Below are positions 20,124 to 29,210 of a DNA stretch of 64,000 nt, piece after piece (within the stretch, counting starts at the first letter, position 1; every line of letters starts with the position of its first letter). The translations under genes and the position numbers were made by a program. The notes beneath the pieces are model-generated. The model saw only the letters and a list, made by a program, of their open reading frames with translations, did no database searches and was not told where the DNA came from. Source of the stretch: Leptospira koniambonensis (lineage in GTDB: Bacteria; Spirochaetota; Leptospiria; Leptospirales; Leptospiraceae); contig NZ_RQFY01000004.1 of assembly GCF_004769555.1 (NCBI RefSeq), positions 1,116,001 to 1,180,000 of the forward strand, given 5' to 3'.

Positions 20124-21284
20124 TTAGGCTGCCTTCTTTTCTTTCACATTAGCATTCTTAAAGAAGAACGCAAATCCTTGTATTAAATCATAGATCGCAG
20201 GTAACTGGGCTAAGGAAATTCCAACATCTCCATGAGAGATCAAAGGTGTTAGCACCAATTTAGATTTTTTATTAGGAAGATTTTCCTTTAAGATCACAGC
20301 TTCTTTTGCAGGGACAACATTATCTCCTAAACCATGAACGATAGAAACATGACAATCTAAAAGATGAAGTTTATCTTTTACCTGTAATTCTTGTAAGAAT
20401 GAACTTTGAGATCCAGCATTCGCTACAATCTCTTTCCAGATTTTTTCTCTGAAACTTTTATCTTCTCTAAGTTTAAAGAATACTTCTTTGCTTTCAGGGC
20501 TAATGTTTTCTAAAACAGTAGGAAGTTCCAAGGTTTCTCTGGAGAAACTTCCATCCAAAACGCATGCCTTTAATGCAAATTCTAACTCTTGGTTATCAGA
20601 CTTGAGGGCAAACTTTACGAAATTATAAAGAAGGATCATCCTTCCATATTCGTCTCCCTCGTCTGAAGTCATCACATAATCCAAAGTGGATTGAACATCA
20701 CAATAAGCACCAATTGTAAGAATAGAAGAGATCTTTTTTCCAACTTCAGGATCAGATGCAGCAATGAGTCCCATACTTCCAGAAAAGGACGGAGCAATAT
20801 AAGAAAGTTTTTGGTCAGGGCAATATTCTTTATTAGAAGAGATATGAAGTATAAGTTCTTTTATTTTTTCTACGGTCTCTTTTTTAATTCGGAACTGAGT
20901 AACTTCTACCATCAAAGGAGAGATAACTGTATAACCAACTGCAGCTGCAGATTTACAAACTGCTGCAAATCTTGGGTCCTTATTTCCCATATAGGCCAAC
21001 CCATTTACTGCCAAAATGGTTCCGCAGGATTTTCCTTTAGGGGTATAAAGGATCGCAGGAATTTCAAATTTATCCGTTCTAACTGTTATCTCTTGTTCAG
21101 AGACTTTAGGAGGAGTAGGTAATTGGCAATGAAGGGCAAACTTGGCAGCCTTCCAGAAATATTTCATATTTGTATCCAAACCCGAACTCGTTAAGATCCG
21201 ATAACAATTTAATGACGATTTGAAAAGTCGGGGAACCGAGAATCCAAGTTCCGACGTCTTGTCAACCATCCCTCTGGTAACCAC
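20124..21284 (-). CDS. Alpha/beta-hydrolase-fold protein
   Basis: This 386-aa protein has the oxyanion-side strand GTILAVNGLAYMG, a nucleophile elbow reading APSFSGSMGL and a late SIVHGLGDNVVP with acid residue. SHGDVG supplies a likely catalytic His. The elbow has serines where GxSxG normally has glycines, so esterase or lipase activity is plausible but altered. Start choice is open: GTG 21284 with GGAA nearby, ATG 21269, or ATG 21167 before KYFWKAAKFAL. It ends one base from the histidine kinase stop, convergent with it. Confidence 0.68.
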   Translation of the reverse strand: MVTRGMVDKTSELGFSVPRLFKSSLNCYRILTSSGLDTNMKYFWKAAKFALHCQLPTPPKVSEQEITVRTDKFEIPAILYTPKGKSCGTILAVNGLAYMGNKDPRFAAVCKSAAAVGYTVISPLMVEVTQFRIKKETVEKIKELILHISSNKEYCPDQKLSYIAPSFSGSMGLIAASDPEVGKKISSILTIGAYCDVQSTLDYVMTSDEGDEYGRMILLYNFVKFALKSDNQELEFALKACVLDGSFSRETLELPTVLENISPESKEVFFKLREDKSFREKIWKEIVANAGSQSSFLQELQVKDKLHLLDCHVSIVHGLGDNVVPAKEAVILKENLPNKKSKLVLTPLISHGDVGISLAQLPAIYDLIQGFAFFFKNANVKEKKAA

Positions 21285-21388
21285 TATTCCGCAAATCAGT
21301 GATCGAAATGTCGAATTCTACTTTGCAGGTATTTTTACGAATCCCATTCTCCGAGAAAAAAATTGAATGATCACATTAGGGTATTTGA

Positions 21389-21973
21389 ATGAAAAAAGAC
21401 AAAAGAAGCAGAACCAAAATTCTGCCAGAGGACAATCCTGTATTCAGTAAGGAAGAGATACGCCTTCTTCTAAACGCATCCAGAACTCATGAAAATCATC
21501 ACCTTTGGTTTAGAATGATATACTCTTTCGGGCTGCAACTTTCTGAATTGGTTTCTTTAAGAGTGGAGGATTTGGATTGGTCCCATCATAAAATATTGAT
21601 CCATCATTCTCGAACATTAAACTCCAGAAATCCTTCCATTCCATATTCTCTAAGAAGAGATCTTTGGTTTATTTCTCAAGGCAAACAGGGAGAGGACTTT
21701 TTGTTTTCGGGACGAATGGGCAAACTTCGTCCCAGGACTGTTCAAAAAATGTTTTCCAAGTTAGAGGAAATGACGGGGCTGACGATTTCAGTTTTTAGGT
21801 TAAGGAGAAGTTTGGCTTCTCACCTGATCGAGGCAGGCTGGGACCTGGAAAGTATCCAGGAACAGTTAGGGCTTTCTTCCCAAAAATCCCTGAAAGACTT
21901 GCTCGGGCAGAAACCCAAACTGGCTCCGCTCAAAAAATTTCCATTGGAGGAAATTAACGGCTCAGCGGCATAA
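21389..21973 (+). CDS. Tyrosine-recombinase-fold protein lacking catalytic residues
   Basis: This 194-aa protein aligns by eye with the catalytic domain of XerC/XerD: FSKEEIRLLLNAS, YSFGLQLSELVSLRVEDLDW, SGRMGKLRPRTVQKMF and RLRRSLASHLIEAGWDLESIQEQLGLSS. Against the R-K-HxxR-H-Y set it reads Gln50 for Arg I, Phe136 for the His of HxxR, Leu162 for the third His/Trp and Leu171 for the nucleophile Tyr. Only Arg139 is kept. The N-terminal SAM-like DNA-binding domain is absent. The frame is intact, suggesting a non-catalytic DNA-binding role. No attachment site is visible. Confidence 0.7.
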   Translation: MKKDKRSRTKILPEDNPVFSKEEIRLLLNASRTHENHHLWFRMIYSFGLQLSELVSLRVEDLDWSHHKILIHHSRTLNSRNPSIPYSLRRDLWFISQGKQGEDFLFSGRMGKLRPRTVQKMFSKLEEMTGLTISVFRLRRSLASHLIEAGWDLESIQEQLGLSSQKSLKDLLGQKPKLAPLKKFPLEEINGSAA

Positions 21974-22111
21974 TATTCAAAATTTAGGATTTTCCAACTA
22001 TGAGAGAATAATGGAGATGGGAAAAAATTCTTGTAAAACCCCATTTCCTCACTATTTTAGTCTACGGCGAACTTTCCGTTCCCCTTTTGTAACTAAAAAA
22101 GGAAATTTTCT

Positions 22112-22489
22112 TTGTCGGAATATGATCTTATGGATCGTCGCTCGGAGCCTAGCTTGGAAATTAAAACGAAAAAAGTAGGGAAACACACCCTAGTCCAATT
22201 GGATGGCAGGCTGGATATCACACATTCGGACGAGGTAGAGGCAAAACTTCTAGACGATGTCCAGGCTGGAACTGGTGATATCGTTATTAACTTGCAAAAT
22301 ATTTCTTATATATCTTCTTCTGGGATCAGGATATTTGTAGGAATGGTCCGGGAACTAGAAAAGCAGAATCGAAAGCTTAAACTTTGCAATATCACGCCTA
22401 ACGTTAAAAAGGTTTTCGACGTTGTGGAATTATTAGATCTTTTCGAAGTCTACGAAACCGAACAAGAAGCATTAGCTACCTTAAAATAA
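22112..22489 (+). CDS. STAS-domain anti-sigma-factor antagonist
   Basis: This 125-aa protein contains a full STAS domain (residues ~14-122) with VQLDGRLDITHSDEVEAKL, VINLQNISYISSSGIRIF and the final helix. YISSSG includes the serine phosphorylated by partner anti-sigma kinases in the SpoIIAA/RsbV family. These proteins bind a serine kinase and free a sigma factor or other effector. No kinase or phosphatase partner is adjacent. The start is TTG with GGAA seven bases upstream; ATG 22130 is an alternative. Confidence 0.9.
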   Translation: MSEYDLMDRRSEPSLEIKTKKVGKHTLVQLDGRLDITHSDEVEAKLLDDVQAGTGDIVINLQNISYISSSGIRIFVGMVRELEKQNRKLKLCNITPNVKKVFDVVELLDLFEVYETEQEALATLK

Positions 22490-22511
22490 CCAGCCGGGGG
22501 CGCTTTGTATT

Positions 22512-24008
22512 ATGGGTTCCCCCGCTAGCACAGAAGACCGATCTTCCGAAATTTACGGACTCATCGGTCTTTTCTTTTTATCTATACTTTCACTCTTAAT
22601 ATTTAGGATCTCCGGGTTGGAGTTCCCGCCAGTTTGGCCTGACGAGGTCTTATTTTATTCTCCGTCCTTAGATTTTGCAAAGAACGGGCTCTTCCGCACA
22701 GATGTGTTGGAAGGTTTAGTAAAAGGGATGGAAACCAAAACTCTTTGGATGCCTCCAGTTTTCTTTTTATTAAACGGTTGGGTCCTGAAATTTAGCGGAG
22801 AAGGTCTCGAAGTCCTAAGGTTATTCGCTGCGATCTTATCTGTTGCGAGTGTCTGGGTATTTTGGTTTATACTAAAAACATTTGATTATTCTCCAATTGC
22901 TAGACTAGGAGCTTCTTTACTTTTATTCACTGACCTTCTGTTCTTAAGAGTAGGTTGGACTGCAAGAATGGAAGCTCTATGTTTGTTTTGGGCACTTCTA
23001 TCCTTACTAGTACTTGCAAGAAAAGCAAAATGGAAGGGAGATATTCCTCTCAAACAATACGAAGCTCTTTTATCCGGATTCTTTTTAGGGATCTCATTTT
23101 TATCACATCCGTTCGGCGCAATCTTTGGAGTACCAGCATTACTTCTAATCCACCAAGCAAAAGCATGGAAGGTATGGATGTTTTGGTTGGGCGGCGCCTT
23201 GCCAATCCTTGCTTGGGGAATTTGGATCCATCCTGATTGGGGAATTTTTTTCTATCAGTTTGGCGCTCAGTTTGGACGTAAAAAAGATCTATTCCAATCC
23301 TTCTCTCCAATCACAAAGATCAAAGTTTTATTGGGTGGATATGAATCTCCAGGACTCAGACTATTCTTTTATCTTGCGTTAGCTTATGGACTTTGGGTGG
23401 TAAGGGGAGAAATTAAGGAAAAACCTAAATCAGCATTCTTTTTCTCTGCATGGACAGTTTCTATTCTATTCTTTTTGATCTTATCTACTGAATACTATTA
23501 CGTAATGTATTTATGTATCCCTTTGTCTGCGCTTGGAGGATTCTTTTTTGAAAGGATCAGAAGTAGAAGGGTGCAGTTTATAGCAGCTATATTAGTATTT
23601 TCAAATATTGCAATTTTAGTGAATGCGTATAAAAGAATAGGATTCGGAAATCCTGAATTCGATTTGAAAGATAGATTTTATGAGGTTTTGGGACCGGAAC
23701 TAAAAGGTTCTAAAAAGATGTATCTACAGGCGATCCCTGATCCTTATTTCCATATTCAAAAAGAATATCCGAATCTGAAGGTTCTTGAATTTATCCCTGG
23801 AGAACTTCCTATCCCGAAAGAAGATTTTATCCAGACCCTGGATTCAATCGATACATTTGTATTTTCGGATCGTCAAAAAAGAAATGAATTCGTTCAGTCT
23901 TATTTAGAAGAGAATTCTTCCAAATTCAGAAAATTCAAAATTACTGCAGAACCTTCTACACTTAGAAAAGTAGCAAATGTAGAAGCAGAAGTATATCGCA
24001 GACGATAA
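22512..24008 (+). CDS. GT-C family membrane glycosyltransferase (ArnT/PMT-like)
   Basis: This 498-aa polytopic protein has roughly 11 membrane helices. The first extracytoplasmic loop carries VWPDEVLFY, the conserved Asp-Glu site of lipid-phosphate-sugar-dependent GT-C enzymes such as ArnT and PMT. A soluble C-terminal part (~residues 385-498) follows. It should transfer a sugar from a polyprenyl carrier to lipid A, protein or a glycan in the periplasm; the acceptor is unknown. It begins 22 bp after the STAS gene and ends back to back with the thioesterase gene. Confidence 0.75.
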   Translation: MGSPASTEDRSSEIYGLIGLFFLSILSLLIFRISGLEFPPVWPDEVLFYSPSLDFAKNGLFRTDVLEGLVKGMETKTLWMPPVFFLLNGWVLKFSGEGLEVLRLFAAILSVASVWVFWFILKTFDYSPIARLGASLLLFTDLLFLRVGWTARMEALCLFWALLSLLVLARKAKWKGDIPLKQYEALLSGFFLGISFLSHPFGAIFGVPALLLIHQAKAWKVWMFWLGGALPILAWGIWIHPDWGIFFYQFGAQFGRKKDLFQSFSPITKIKVLLGGYESPGLRLFFYLALAYGLWVVRGEIKEKPKSAFFFSAWTVSILFFLILSTEYYYVMYLCIPLSALGGFFFERIRSRRVQFIAAILVFSNIAILVNAYKRIGFGNPEFDLKDRFYEVLGPELKGSKKMYLQAIPDPYFHIQKEYPNLKVLEFIPGELPIPKEDFIQTLDSIDTFVFSDRQKRNEFVQSYLEENSSKFRKFKITAEPSTLRKVANVEAEVYRRR

Positions 24009-24506
24009 TTAAACTTTTCCGTTATCCTTGATCTTTTTAACAAGATTTCGATTTGCCTCTTGTCTCAGGATTGCGTTTTCGTATCTTCTTGTCTCTGTTT
24101 CCGTTTCCGGTTTTATTTTAGGAATAGGACAGGGTTTCTTATTCTCATCCAATGCAACGAATGTAAGATACGCAGTAGTTGCGCGAGTCACAATCCCAGT
24201 ATAAGGATTTTCCTTAGAGACTTGCACACCAATCTCCATCGAAGATCTTCCTGCATAATTTGCAGAAGCTTTTAAGATCACATGATCACCTAAAGAGATT
24301 GGTTCCAGAAAATTCAGTTTGTCTACACTTGCAGTAACTGCTTCTCTTCCACAATGTCTTTGGGCCACCATGACCGCGATCGAGTCTATCCAAGACATTA
24401 AGGTACCTCCGAAAAGGGTACCATAATGATTGGTATGGTCAGGCATAACTATATGCCTGGTTTCCACTGCGGATTGTTTTGGTGTTTTTGCAATTTCTTC
24501 CGACAT
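24009..24506 (-). CDS. Acyl-CoA thioesterase (hotdog fold)
   Basis: This 165-aa hotdog enzyme resembles YciA and the BACH family. It has MPDHTNHYGTLFGGTLMSWID, with the conserved Asn/His-Gly-Gly catalytic segment, and the strand VDKLNFLEPISLGDHV. It hydrolyses acyl-CoA to free acid and CoA in the cytosol; chain length cannot be predicted. It lies 35 bp downstream of the paraoxonase-like gene on the same strand, so the two may be expressed together. Confidence 0.9.
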   Translation of the reverse strand: MSEEIAKTPKQSAVETRHIVMPDHTNHYGTLFGGTLMSWIDSIAVMVAQRHCGREAVTASVDKLNFLEPISLGDHVILKASANYAGRSSMEIGVQVSKENPYTGIVTRATTAYLTFVALDENKKPCPIPKIKPETETETRRYENAILRQEANRNLVKKIKDNGKV

Positions 24507-24541
24507 CTATTGTTTAGACTAACAATCCAAGTATTACGTTC

Positions 24542-25582
24542 TTATAATTGGCATTGCAGAATAAAATCGTTGAATACTTGAGCGATATAAACTCTTTCCT
24601 TATACGAAAGTGCGGTGCTTCCCGCGGAGATCAATTCACCAGAGTTAGAAAAAATTTCTAAAATAGAATCATCCGGAGAAATTGTAAATATTTTGGTAGG
24701 AGAGTGAGAGTCTGCACTACTCGCATGTTTTAGGAACTTCATTACAGAAGGGTGAGTGACGGTGAATATCGTCCCTTTTTCGTCAATCTCTAGATTGTCT
24801 GGTCCGCTTCCTAACAAAATCGATTTAGGTTCTCCTATTGCGATTTTTCCGTTCTCTCTTTTGATATCGAATTTTAAAACGGTTCCTTCGTTAAATGCAG
24901 ATCTGTATAAAATTTCTTTTCCGTCCGGTCTTTTTACATAAAGGATCCCATTCCCTAAGGAGACAGGATTTCCTAGTGAGGACCAAGACTTTCCGTCGTA
25001 ATAAGCGATCTCAGAACGTTTCATTCTGAAAAGATCATGGAATAGATAGAGCATAAATCCTCCTTCTCCGTGATCATTAGAAACAAAAATTTCGTTCTCA
25101 GATGCGACCGACAGATCGTTAGGACTTGTAACTAATGGATCTTGCAGAGTTTGGATATGTTTCCATTTTCCGACCTTTGCCTTCGCGGAAGGTTTTTCTG
25201 TTCTTTCAAAAACTTCTATAGAATGTTCTTTGTATAAAGTGATATGAGAGATCACATATAGTCTGTACTTTCCATTTTGATTTAAAAGGCTCATCCCATG
25301 AGGTCTGAAATTTTTAGGATATTCAGTCTCTAATAGTTTGGGCTCAAGTGTAGAAGAATTCAGATCTAAAAAGTAGATCTTTCCTTCCTGATCTTTGATC
25401 CTTCTTTCGTGGGAAGATACGTATAATAATCCTGCATCCCTATCGATGGCCAGATCTTCTGGGCCGGGCATTCCTGAAATCTTGGAACAGCCTTTTAAGG
25501 GGATATCTTTGATATCTCCGGAGCAATTACTAAAAAACGGGGCTAAAACGGCGAATACTAAGGTTAGAATGGAAACTCGCAT
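24542..25582 (-). CDS. Paraoxonase/SMP-30-like beta-propeller lipoprotein
   Basis: This 346-aa protein has a signal ending FFSNCSGD, a plausible lipobox, so it is probably lipid-anchored. The mature part is a six-bladed propeller with calcium-ligand-type motifs spaced as in paraoxonases: GPEDLAID, FRPHGMS, SPNDLSV, SNDHGEGG and GPDNLEID. These motifs suggest a lactonase or arylesterase. The hydrolysed compound is unknown. Spacing to the thioesterase gene suggests a shared transcript. Confidence 0.75.
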   Translation of the reverse strand: MRVSILTLVFAVLAPFFSNCSGDIKDIPLKGCSKISGMPGPEDLAIDRDAGLLYVSSHERRIKDQEGKIYFLDLNSSTLEPKLLETEYPKNFRPHGMSLLNQNGKYRLYVISHITLYKEHSIEVFERTEKPSAKAKVGKWKHIQTLQDPLVTSPNDLSVASENEIFVSNDHGEGGFMLYLFHDLFRMKRSEIAYYDGKSWSSLGNPVSLGNGILYVKRPDGKEILYRSAFNEGTVLKFDIKRENGKIAIGEPKSILLGSGPDNLEIDEKGTIFTVTHPSVMKFLKHASSADSHSPTKIFTISPDDSILEIFSNSGELISAGSTALSYKERVYIAQVFNDFILQCQL

Positions 25583-25703
25583 GGGGTCCCAAGATCTGCC
25601 TTAAATCCGGCACTGGCAATCAGATTCAAGGCCCGATTAGGAATTTTATTCTTGCAATTTTTGTGCAGTGCATAAAAATGGAGTTAAAAAGGAATAGCAA
25701 GGC

Positions 25704-25961
25704 ATGGACAACCAAAAACTAAACGATATAATCAATGCCGGGATTGGGGCCGTCCAGACTTCGAAAGAGATTTTCGATAAACTTCTCCAGGATCTAAACG
25801 ATGGAAAGGAGAAGGTGGAGCAGAGATTCGACGAGCTAAAAGCGCAGGGAGAAAAGGACCTGAGTGATAACGCGTTGAAATTCAAAGTTCCTCTGGCTTG
25901 GGGAATCGTTAAAATTGAAGAGATTCGTGAGAATATCTTAAAACAATTTTTAAAGAAATGA
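25704..25961 (+). CDS. Small phasin-like helical protein
   Basis: This 85-aa protein is predicted almost wholly helical, with amphipathic helices (IINAGIGAVQTSKEIFDKLLQDL, a KEKVEQRFDELKAQGEKDL coil and a third helix). The pattern resembles phasin/PhaI-type polyhydroxyalkanoate granule proteins, but the match is weak and no polyhydroxyalkanoate synthase gene is in view. It could equally be a general membrane-adaptor coil. Its position 34 bp before the class-D-like gene gives no functional clue. Confidence 0.55.
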   Translation: MDNQKLNDIINAGIGAVQTSKEIFDKLLQDLNDGKEKVEQRFDELKAQGEKDLSDNALKFKVPLAWGIVKIEEIRENILKQFLKK

Positions 25962-25995
25962 TGGGCGGATTTTTCCCCTGGAATAGGAAACGATC

Positions 25996-26826
25996 ATGTT
26001 TCGATTTTCAGAGGGAAAGAATTCCGCTCTAGGCCGTTTTTTACTCTTTCAACTCTCTTCTCTTTTTCTTCTAACTCCGTTACATCCCCAAAATCTTTCT
26101 TCCAAAACTATAATACCTAACCCAGGGGAATTGATCCTTGTAACTGAGGTAAGTTCCGGTAAACCCAGATCAGAAAAGGTCTACGGTGCCTCTGAATTTC
26201 TGAAACGGGAATATTCTCCTGCTTCTACCTTTAAAACATATCTAGTTTTATCTTTGCTTGAGAATACAATCATTGATCCGGAAGAAAAAATAGAATGTGC
26301 AGATAAACATATTCCGAATTCTCCCAGACTTTTGAATTTAAGAGATGCATTGTTTTATTCTTCTAATGATTATTTCGAAAAAGTTTTTCCTAAATTGGGA
26401 AAAGACAAGCTGGATCTTACCTTACGTAAAATTGGTTATTTAGAAAATTCTAAATCGAATACTAAAGTAGAGGATTGGTGGGTCGATCTGGCAGGTTTAA
26501 AGCATGGAGGAAGGATTACATTAACTCCTAAGAGTGTACATTCTTCTTGGTCTAAAATTTTTGAGAATGGTTACGGGTTACCTAAAAATCTTACGGAAGA
26601 ATGGAGAAAGACCCTTTTTTGGTCCGAATGTTCTGAGAGATCGGCTAACGTGTATGGAAAAACAGGTTCTTGGGAAGGAAGTTTTTGGTTCCAAGCTGCC
26701 TTGGTCAAATCTGAAAACGATTATATAATCTATACTATCTTAAATCGAAACAAATCAGGATCCAGAACTGGAACGATCAATAGATTTTATGAATTGGCTG
26801 GTTGTAAGGTTCCGAGTCTGGAATGA
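25996..26826 (+). CDS. Class D beta-lactamase / penicillin-binding transpeptidase-like protein
   Basis: This 276-aa exported protein has a signal peptide and the three serine-penicilloyl motifs: STFK (SxxK, in PASTFKTYLV), SSN at LFYSSNDYFEKV, and KTG in YGKTGSWEG. The layout and W-rich C-terminus (GSFWFQAALVK) match OXA-like class D enzymes and the related BlaR sensor/PBP group. Whether it hydrolyses beta-lactams, cross-links peptidoglycan or only binds is not decidable. The canonical class-D carboxylated lysine is STFK; the usual YGN triad is not obvious. Confidence 0.75.
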   Translation: MFRFSEGKNSALGRFLLFQLSSLFLLTPLHPQNLSSKTIIPNPGELILVTEVSSGKPRSEKVYGASEFLKREYSPASTFKTYLVLSLLENTIIDPEEKIECADKHIPNSPRLLNLRDALFYSSNDYFEKVFPKLGKDKLDLTLRKIGYLENSKSNTKVEDWWVDLAGLKHGGRITLTPKSVHSSWSKIFENGYGLPKNLTEEWRKTLFWSECSERSANVYGKTGSWEGSFWFQAALVKSENDYIIYTILNRNKSGSRTGTINRFYELAGCKVPSLE

Positions 26827-26866
26827 ATCGAGTTTAAAAAAGGACTTTGGCTTCAGAGTGAAAAGA

Positions 26867-27349
26867 TCAACAAAGAAAGTCCGGAGATACAAACCAAATG
26901 ATCTGTCCTCCTTGGAATTTCTCACGAGGAATATTCACTGCAAGTGCGGAACCAGGAGTGAATAGAAAAGATTTTCCTACTCCTGAAATTCCTAATAGAG
27001 TCTCTGCAAACACACTTACATCAGGACTATGACCCACTAATAGGATCGCATCCGAGTTTGAATTATCTTTAAGAAGAGGACAAATCCTGAAGTAATCTTC
27101 GCCAGGAAGAAGGTATTCTGCTGATTCAGTTTCTAATTCTGGTTTTAGGATTTTGGAATAAATTTCAGCTGTGGCTTTTGTGCGTACATAAGGACTATGA
27201 TAGATCTTTTTGATCTTGAAACCGGTCTGAAAAAACCGGGCCATCTTTTCTATATCTGTGATTCCTTTGGGAGTTAGAACCCTGGAAGAATCTTTGCCGT
27301 CTTCTGAATTGGGATCGGCTTCCCCATGTCTGGCTATGATGATCTTCAT
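26867..27349 (-). CDS. sixA: SixA-like histidine phosphatase
   Basis: This 160-aa member of the histidine phosphatase superfamily has the catalytic RHGEAD at the N-terminus (IIIARHGEADPNSED) and VGHSPDVSVFAE for the second His. The short length and LTPKGITDIEKMARFF match SixA, which dephosphorylates phosphohistidine proteins such as ArcB or PtsN-pathway proteins. The target here is unknown. It is transcribed away from the ABC exporter genes, with a dyad between. Confidence 0.85.
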   Translation of the reverse strand: MKIIIARHGEADPNSEDGKDSSRVLTPKGITDIEKMARFFQTGFKIKKIYHSPYVRTKATAEIYSKILKPELETESAEYLLPGEDYFRICPLLKDNSNSDAILLVGHSPDVSVFAETLLGISGVGKSFLFTPGSALAVNIPREKFQGGQIIWFVSPDFLC

Positions 27350-27391
27350 AGAATAAATATAAAATTGTGGATACGCGTTCTAATAAAAAGG

Positions 27392-27409
27392 ATTGCTTCG
27401 AGAAGCAAT
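27392..27409. promoter_or_regulatory. Operator-like dyad between sixA and the ABC exporter genes
   Basis: ATTGCTTC-GA-GAAGCAAT is an 8/8 inverted repeat with a two-base centre in the 99-bp divergent gap. It has no T-run, so it fits a dimeric regulator site better than a terminator. The cognate factor is unknown. Confidence 0.45.
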
Positions 27410-27448
27410 GGAACTATCGTCTCCGGCACCTGGTCTAAGGATTTTTGA

Positions 27449-28366
27449 ATGCCTCAATTTGCAATTGAAATAGAACACCTACGCAAATTTTATCCGAAAG
27501 TAAAAGCATTACAAGGAATTGATCTGAAAATTCCGCAAGGCGGGATTTTCGGTCTACTCGGTCAGAACGGAGCCGGTAAAACTACTTTGGTCCGTATCTT
27601 ACTTGGTTTCTCCAAACAAACCGAAGGTTACTGCAAAGTTTTGGGTATGGAACCTTCCCCGCTTGCAAGAACTAAGATAGGTTATCTTCCGGAAAGAATG
27701 GCGATACCTACTTATTTGAGTGGGAGAGAGTTTTTAGAAGCAAGTTTCAAACTCGCGCTGATACCTTCTTCCATTGCAAAAAAGAAAAGTAATGAGTTTT
27801 TAGAAAAGTTGGGACTAGCAGAAGCTGCTGATCGAAAAATTTCCACTTACTCCAAAGGTATGTTACAAAGATTAGGACTTGCAAATGCACTTGGTGGAGA
27901 ACCCGAACTTTTACTTTTAGATGAGCCTGGCACAGGTTTAGATCCTGCAGGTTATAAAGAATTCAGAGAACTAATTATAGAAGAGAACAAAAAGAGAGGA
28001 GTTACAATTCTAATCAACTCCCATCGTCTGTTAGAAGTAGAACAGATCTGTACTGAGATTGGTATCCTGCATAAAGGAAATCTAATGGCTCAGGGCAAAT
28101 TGGACGAATTAAAACAAGGAAAAGACAGGATACGTATCCGTCTGGAATCCGCTCCTGAATCTTATTTGCAAGAGATCTCCTTGGAACATAAGCAGGACGG
28201 AAAAACTTGGGAAATACGTCCGAAACCGGAAGTGGATCTGAAAAAACTTCCTGCAATTTTAGTGGAGAAGGGTGCGGAAATTTTCCTCTACGAAAGAAAG
28301 ACTGAATCTTTAGAAGATGTATTCTTCAGACTTACTGACGGCTCCGCAAATGGAGGATCAAATTGA
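27449..28366 (+). CDS. ABC transporter ATP-binding protein (ABC-2 exporter)
   Basis: This 305-aa ATPase has Walker A GQNGAGKTT, signature YSKGMLQRLGLAN, Walker B LLLLDEPGTGLDP and the switch His (NSHRLLEVEQ). A C-terminal accessory part (~residues 215-305) is typical of ABC-2/CcmA/NatA-type exporters. It powers export with the membrane protein encoded next, whose TTG start overlaps its stop (TTGA, 28363-28366). The cargo is unknown. Confidence 0.92.
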   Translation: MPQFAIEIEHLRKFYPKVKALQGIDLKIPQGGIFGLLGQNGAGKTTLVRILLGFSKQTEGYCKVLGMEPSPLARTKIGYLPERMAIPTYLSGREFLEASFKLALIPSSIAKKKSNEFLEKLGLAEAADRKISTYSKGMLQRLGLANALGGEPELLLLDEPGTGLDPAGYKEFRELIIEENKKRGVTILINSHRLLEVEQICTEIGILHKGNLMAQGKLDELKQGKDRIRIRLESAPESYLQEISLEHKQDGKTWEIRPKPEVDLKKLPAILVEKGAEIFLYERKTESLEDVFFRLTDGSANGGSN

Positions 28367-29178
28367 GTTCTCAAACTGATTTTAAATTTTTTATCTCTTC
28401 TGCATTTCGTCAAATTGGGACTCTGCTTCGGCTAACGTTTGTTCAAATTATAAGGCGTAAGGCAATATTCTTTTATTTTTCTCTGCTTGGATTTTTCCTA
28501 TTGGGAGAATGGACCTGCACCACATCCGCAGGAGGAGAAACTAGTCATGGTGTTTCTTCTTCTATGTATTTTATTCTAACTTCTTTTTGGAGTTTGGTTT
28601 TTCTGGTGATCCTGACTTCTGACCTTCTTCGCCAAGATATGGACGCCCAGGTCCACACTTTGTGGTTGAGTCGTCCTGTGGATCCATACGCTTATGTAGG
28701 AAGTAAGGGACTCGCTTTGCTTATATGCGTGGTGCTCTTTGTGCTTTTGGCTTTCGGGATCAGCTCTTCGTTCTCTCTGGAAATCCCTTGGGAGTTCCTT
28801 TGGTATCAGGGAACCATGATGTTAGTGTATTCGTTTTTTGTTCTATTGGTTCTTTTAGTAACTCTATTTTCGAACCAATCCCTCGCGATCGTAAGTTCTC
28901 TCGGTCTTTTACTTTTCAGCTGCATTTTAGATTTTGTAGCTTATAATCAAAATATTGATATGTCTGCAGATGCGAGCGATGTCAAAAAATTCGCTCTAAA
29001 AACGATCTACTGGGTTCTCCCTCAGGTCGGGACTGTTTTTTATCATTCTTACGCGCTTTTTTCGGCGAAGGTTGACCCTAAAAATTTCTACGGACCTTAT
29101 TCATTCGTCCAAGTAGGAGCATGGATCGTAATTTTAAAATCCACTCTATGGTTGAGCACTCGACACAAAGAGATTTAG
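28363..29178 (+). CDS. ABC-2 type permease subunit
   Basis: This 271-aa protein has about six membrane helices: the first after FVQIIRRKAIFFYFSLLGFFLLG, then pairs up to the C-terminal WIVILKSTLWLS. It pairs with the upstream ATPase to form an ABC-2 exporter. Its TTG start overlaps the ATPase stop by four bases and has an excellent GGAGGA Shine-Dalgarno five bases upstream (28352-28357), so TTG is well supported. A soluble loop with DADASDV-type acidic residues lies late in the protein. Confidence 0.86.
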   Translation: MSSQTDFKFFISSAFRQIGTLLRLTFVQIIRRKAIFFYFSLLGFFLLGEWTCTTSAGGETSHGVSSSMYFILTSFWSLVFLVILTSDLLRQDMDAQVHTLWLSRPVDPYAYVGSKGLALLICVVLFVLLAFGISSSFSLEIPWEFLWYQGTMMLVYSFFVLLVLLVTLFSNQSLAIVSSLGLLLFSCILDFVAYNQNIDMSADASDVKKFALKTIYWVLPQVGTVFYHSYALFSAKVDPKNFYGPYSFVQVGAWIVILKSTLWLSTRHKEI

Positions 29179-29210
29179 GCCCTAAGGGATTCGGAGAATT
29201 TAATCTAGGG

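Noticed and set aside
21389..21973. Evidence for an integrated element next to the recombinase-like gene
   Set aside because: No tRNA, direct-repeat ends, phage or transposon genes nearby, and catalytic residues are missing.
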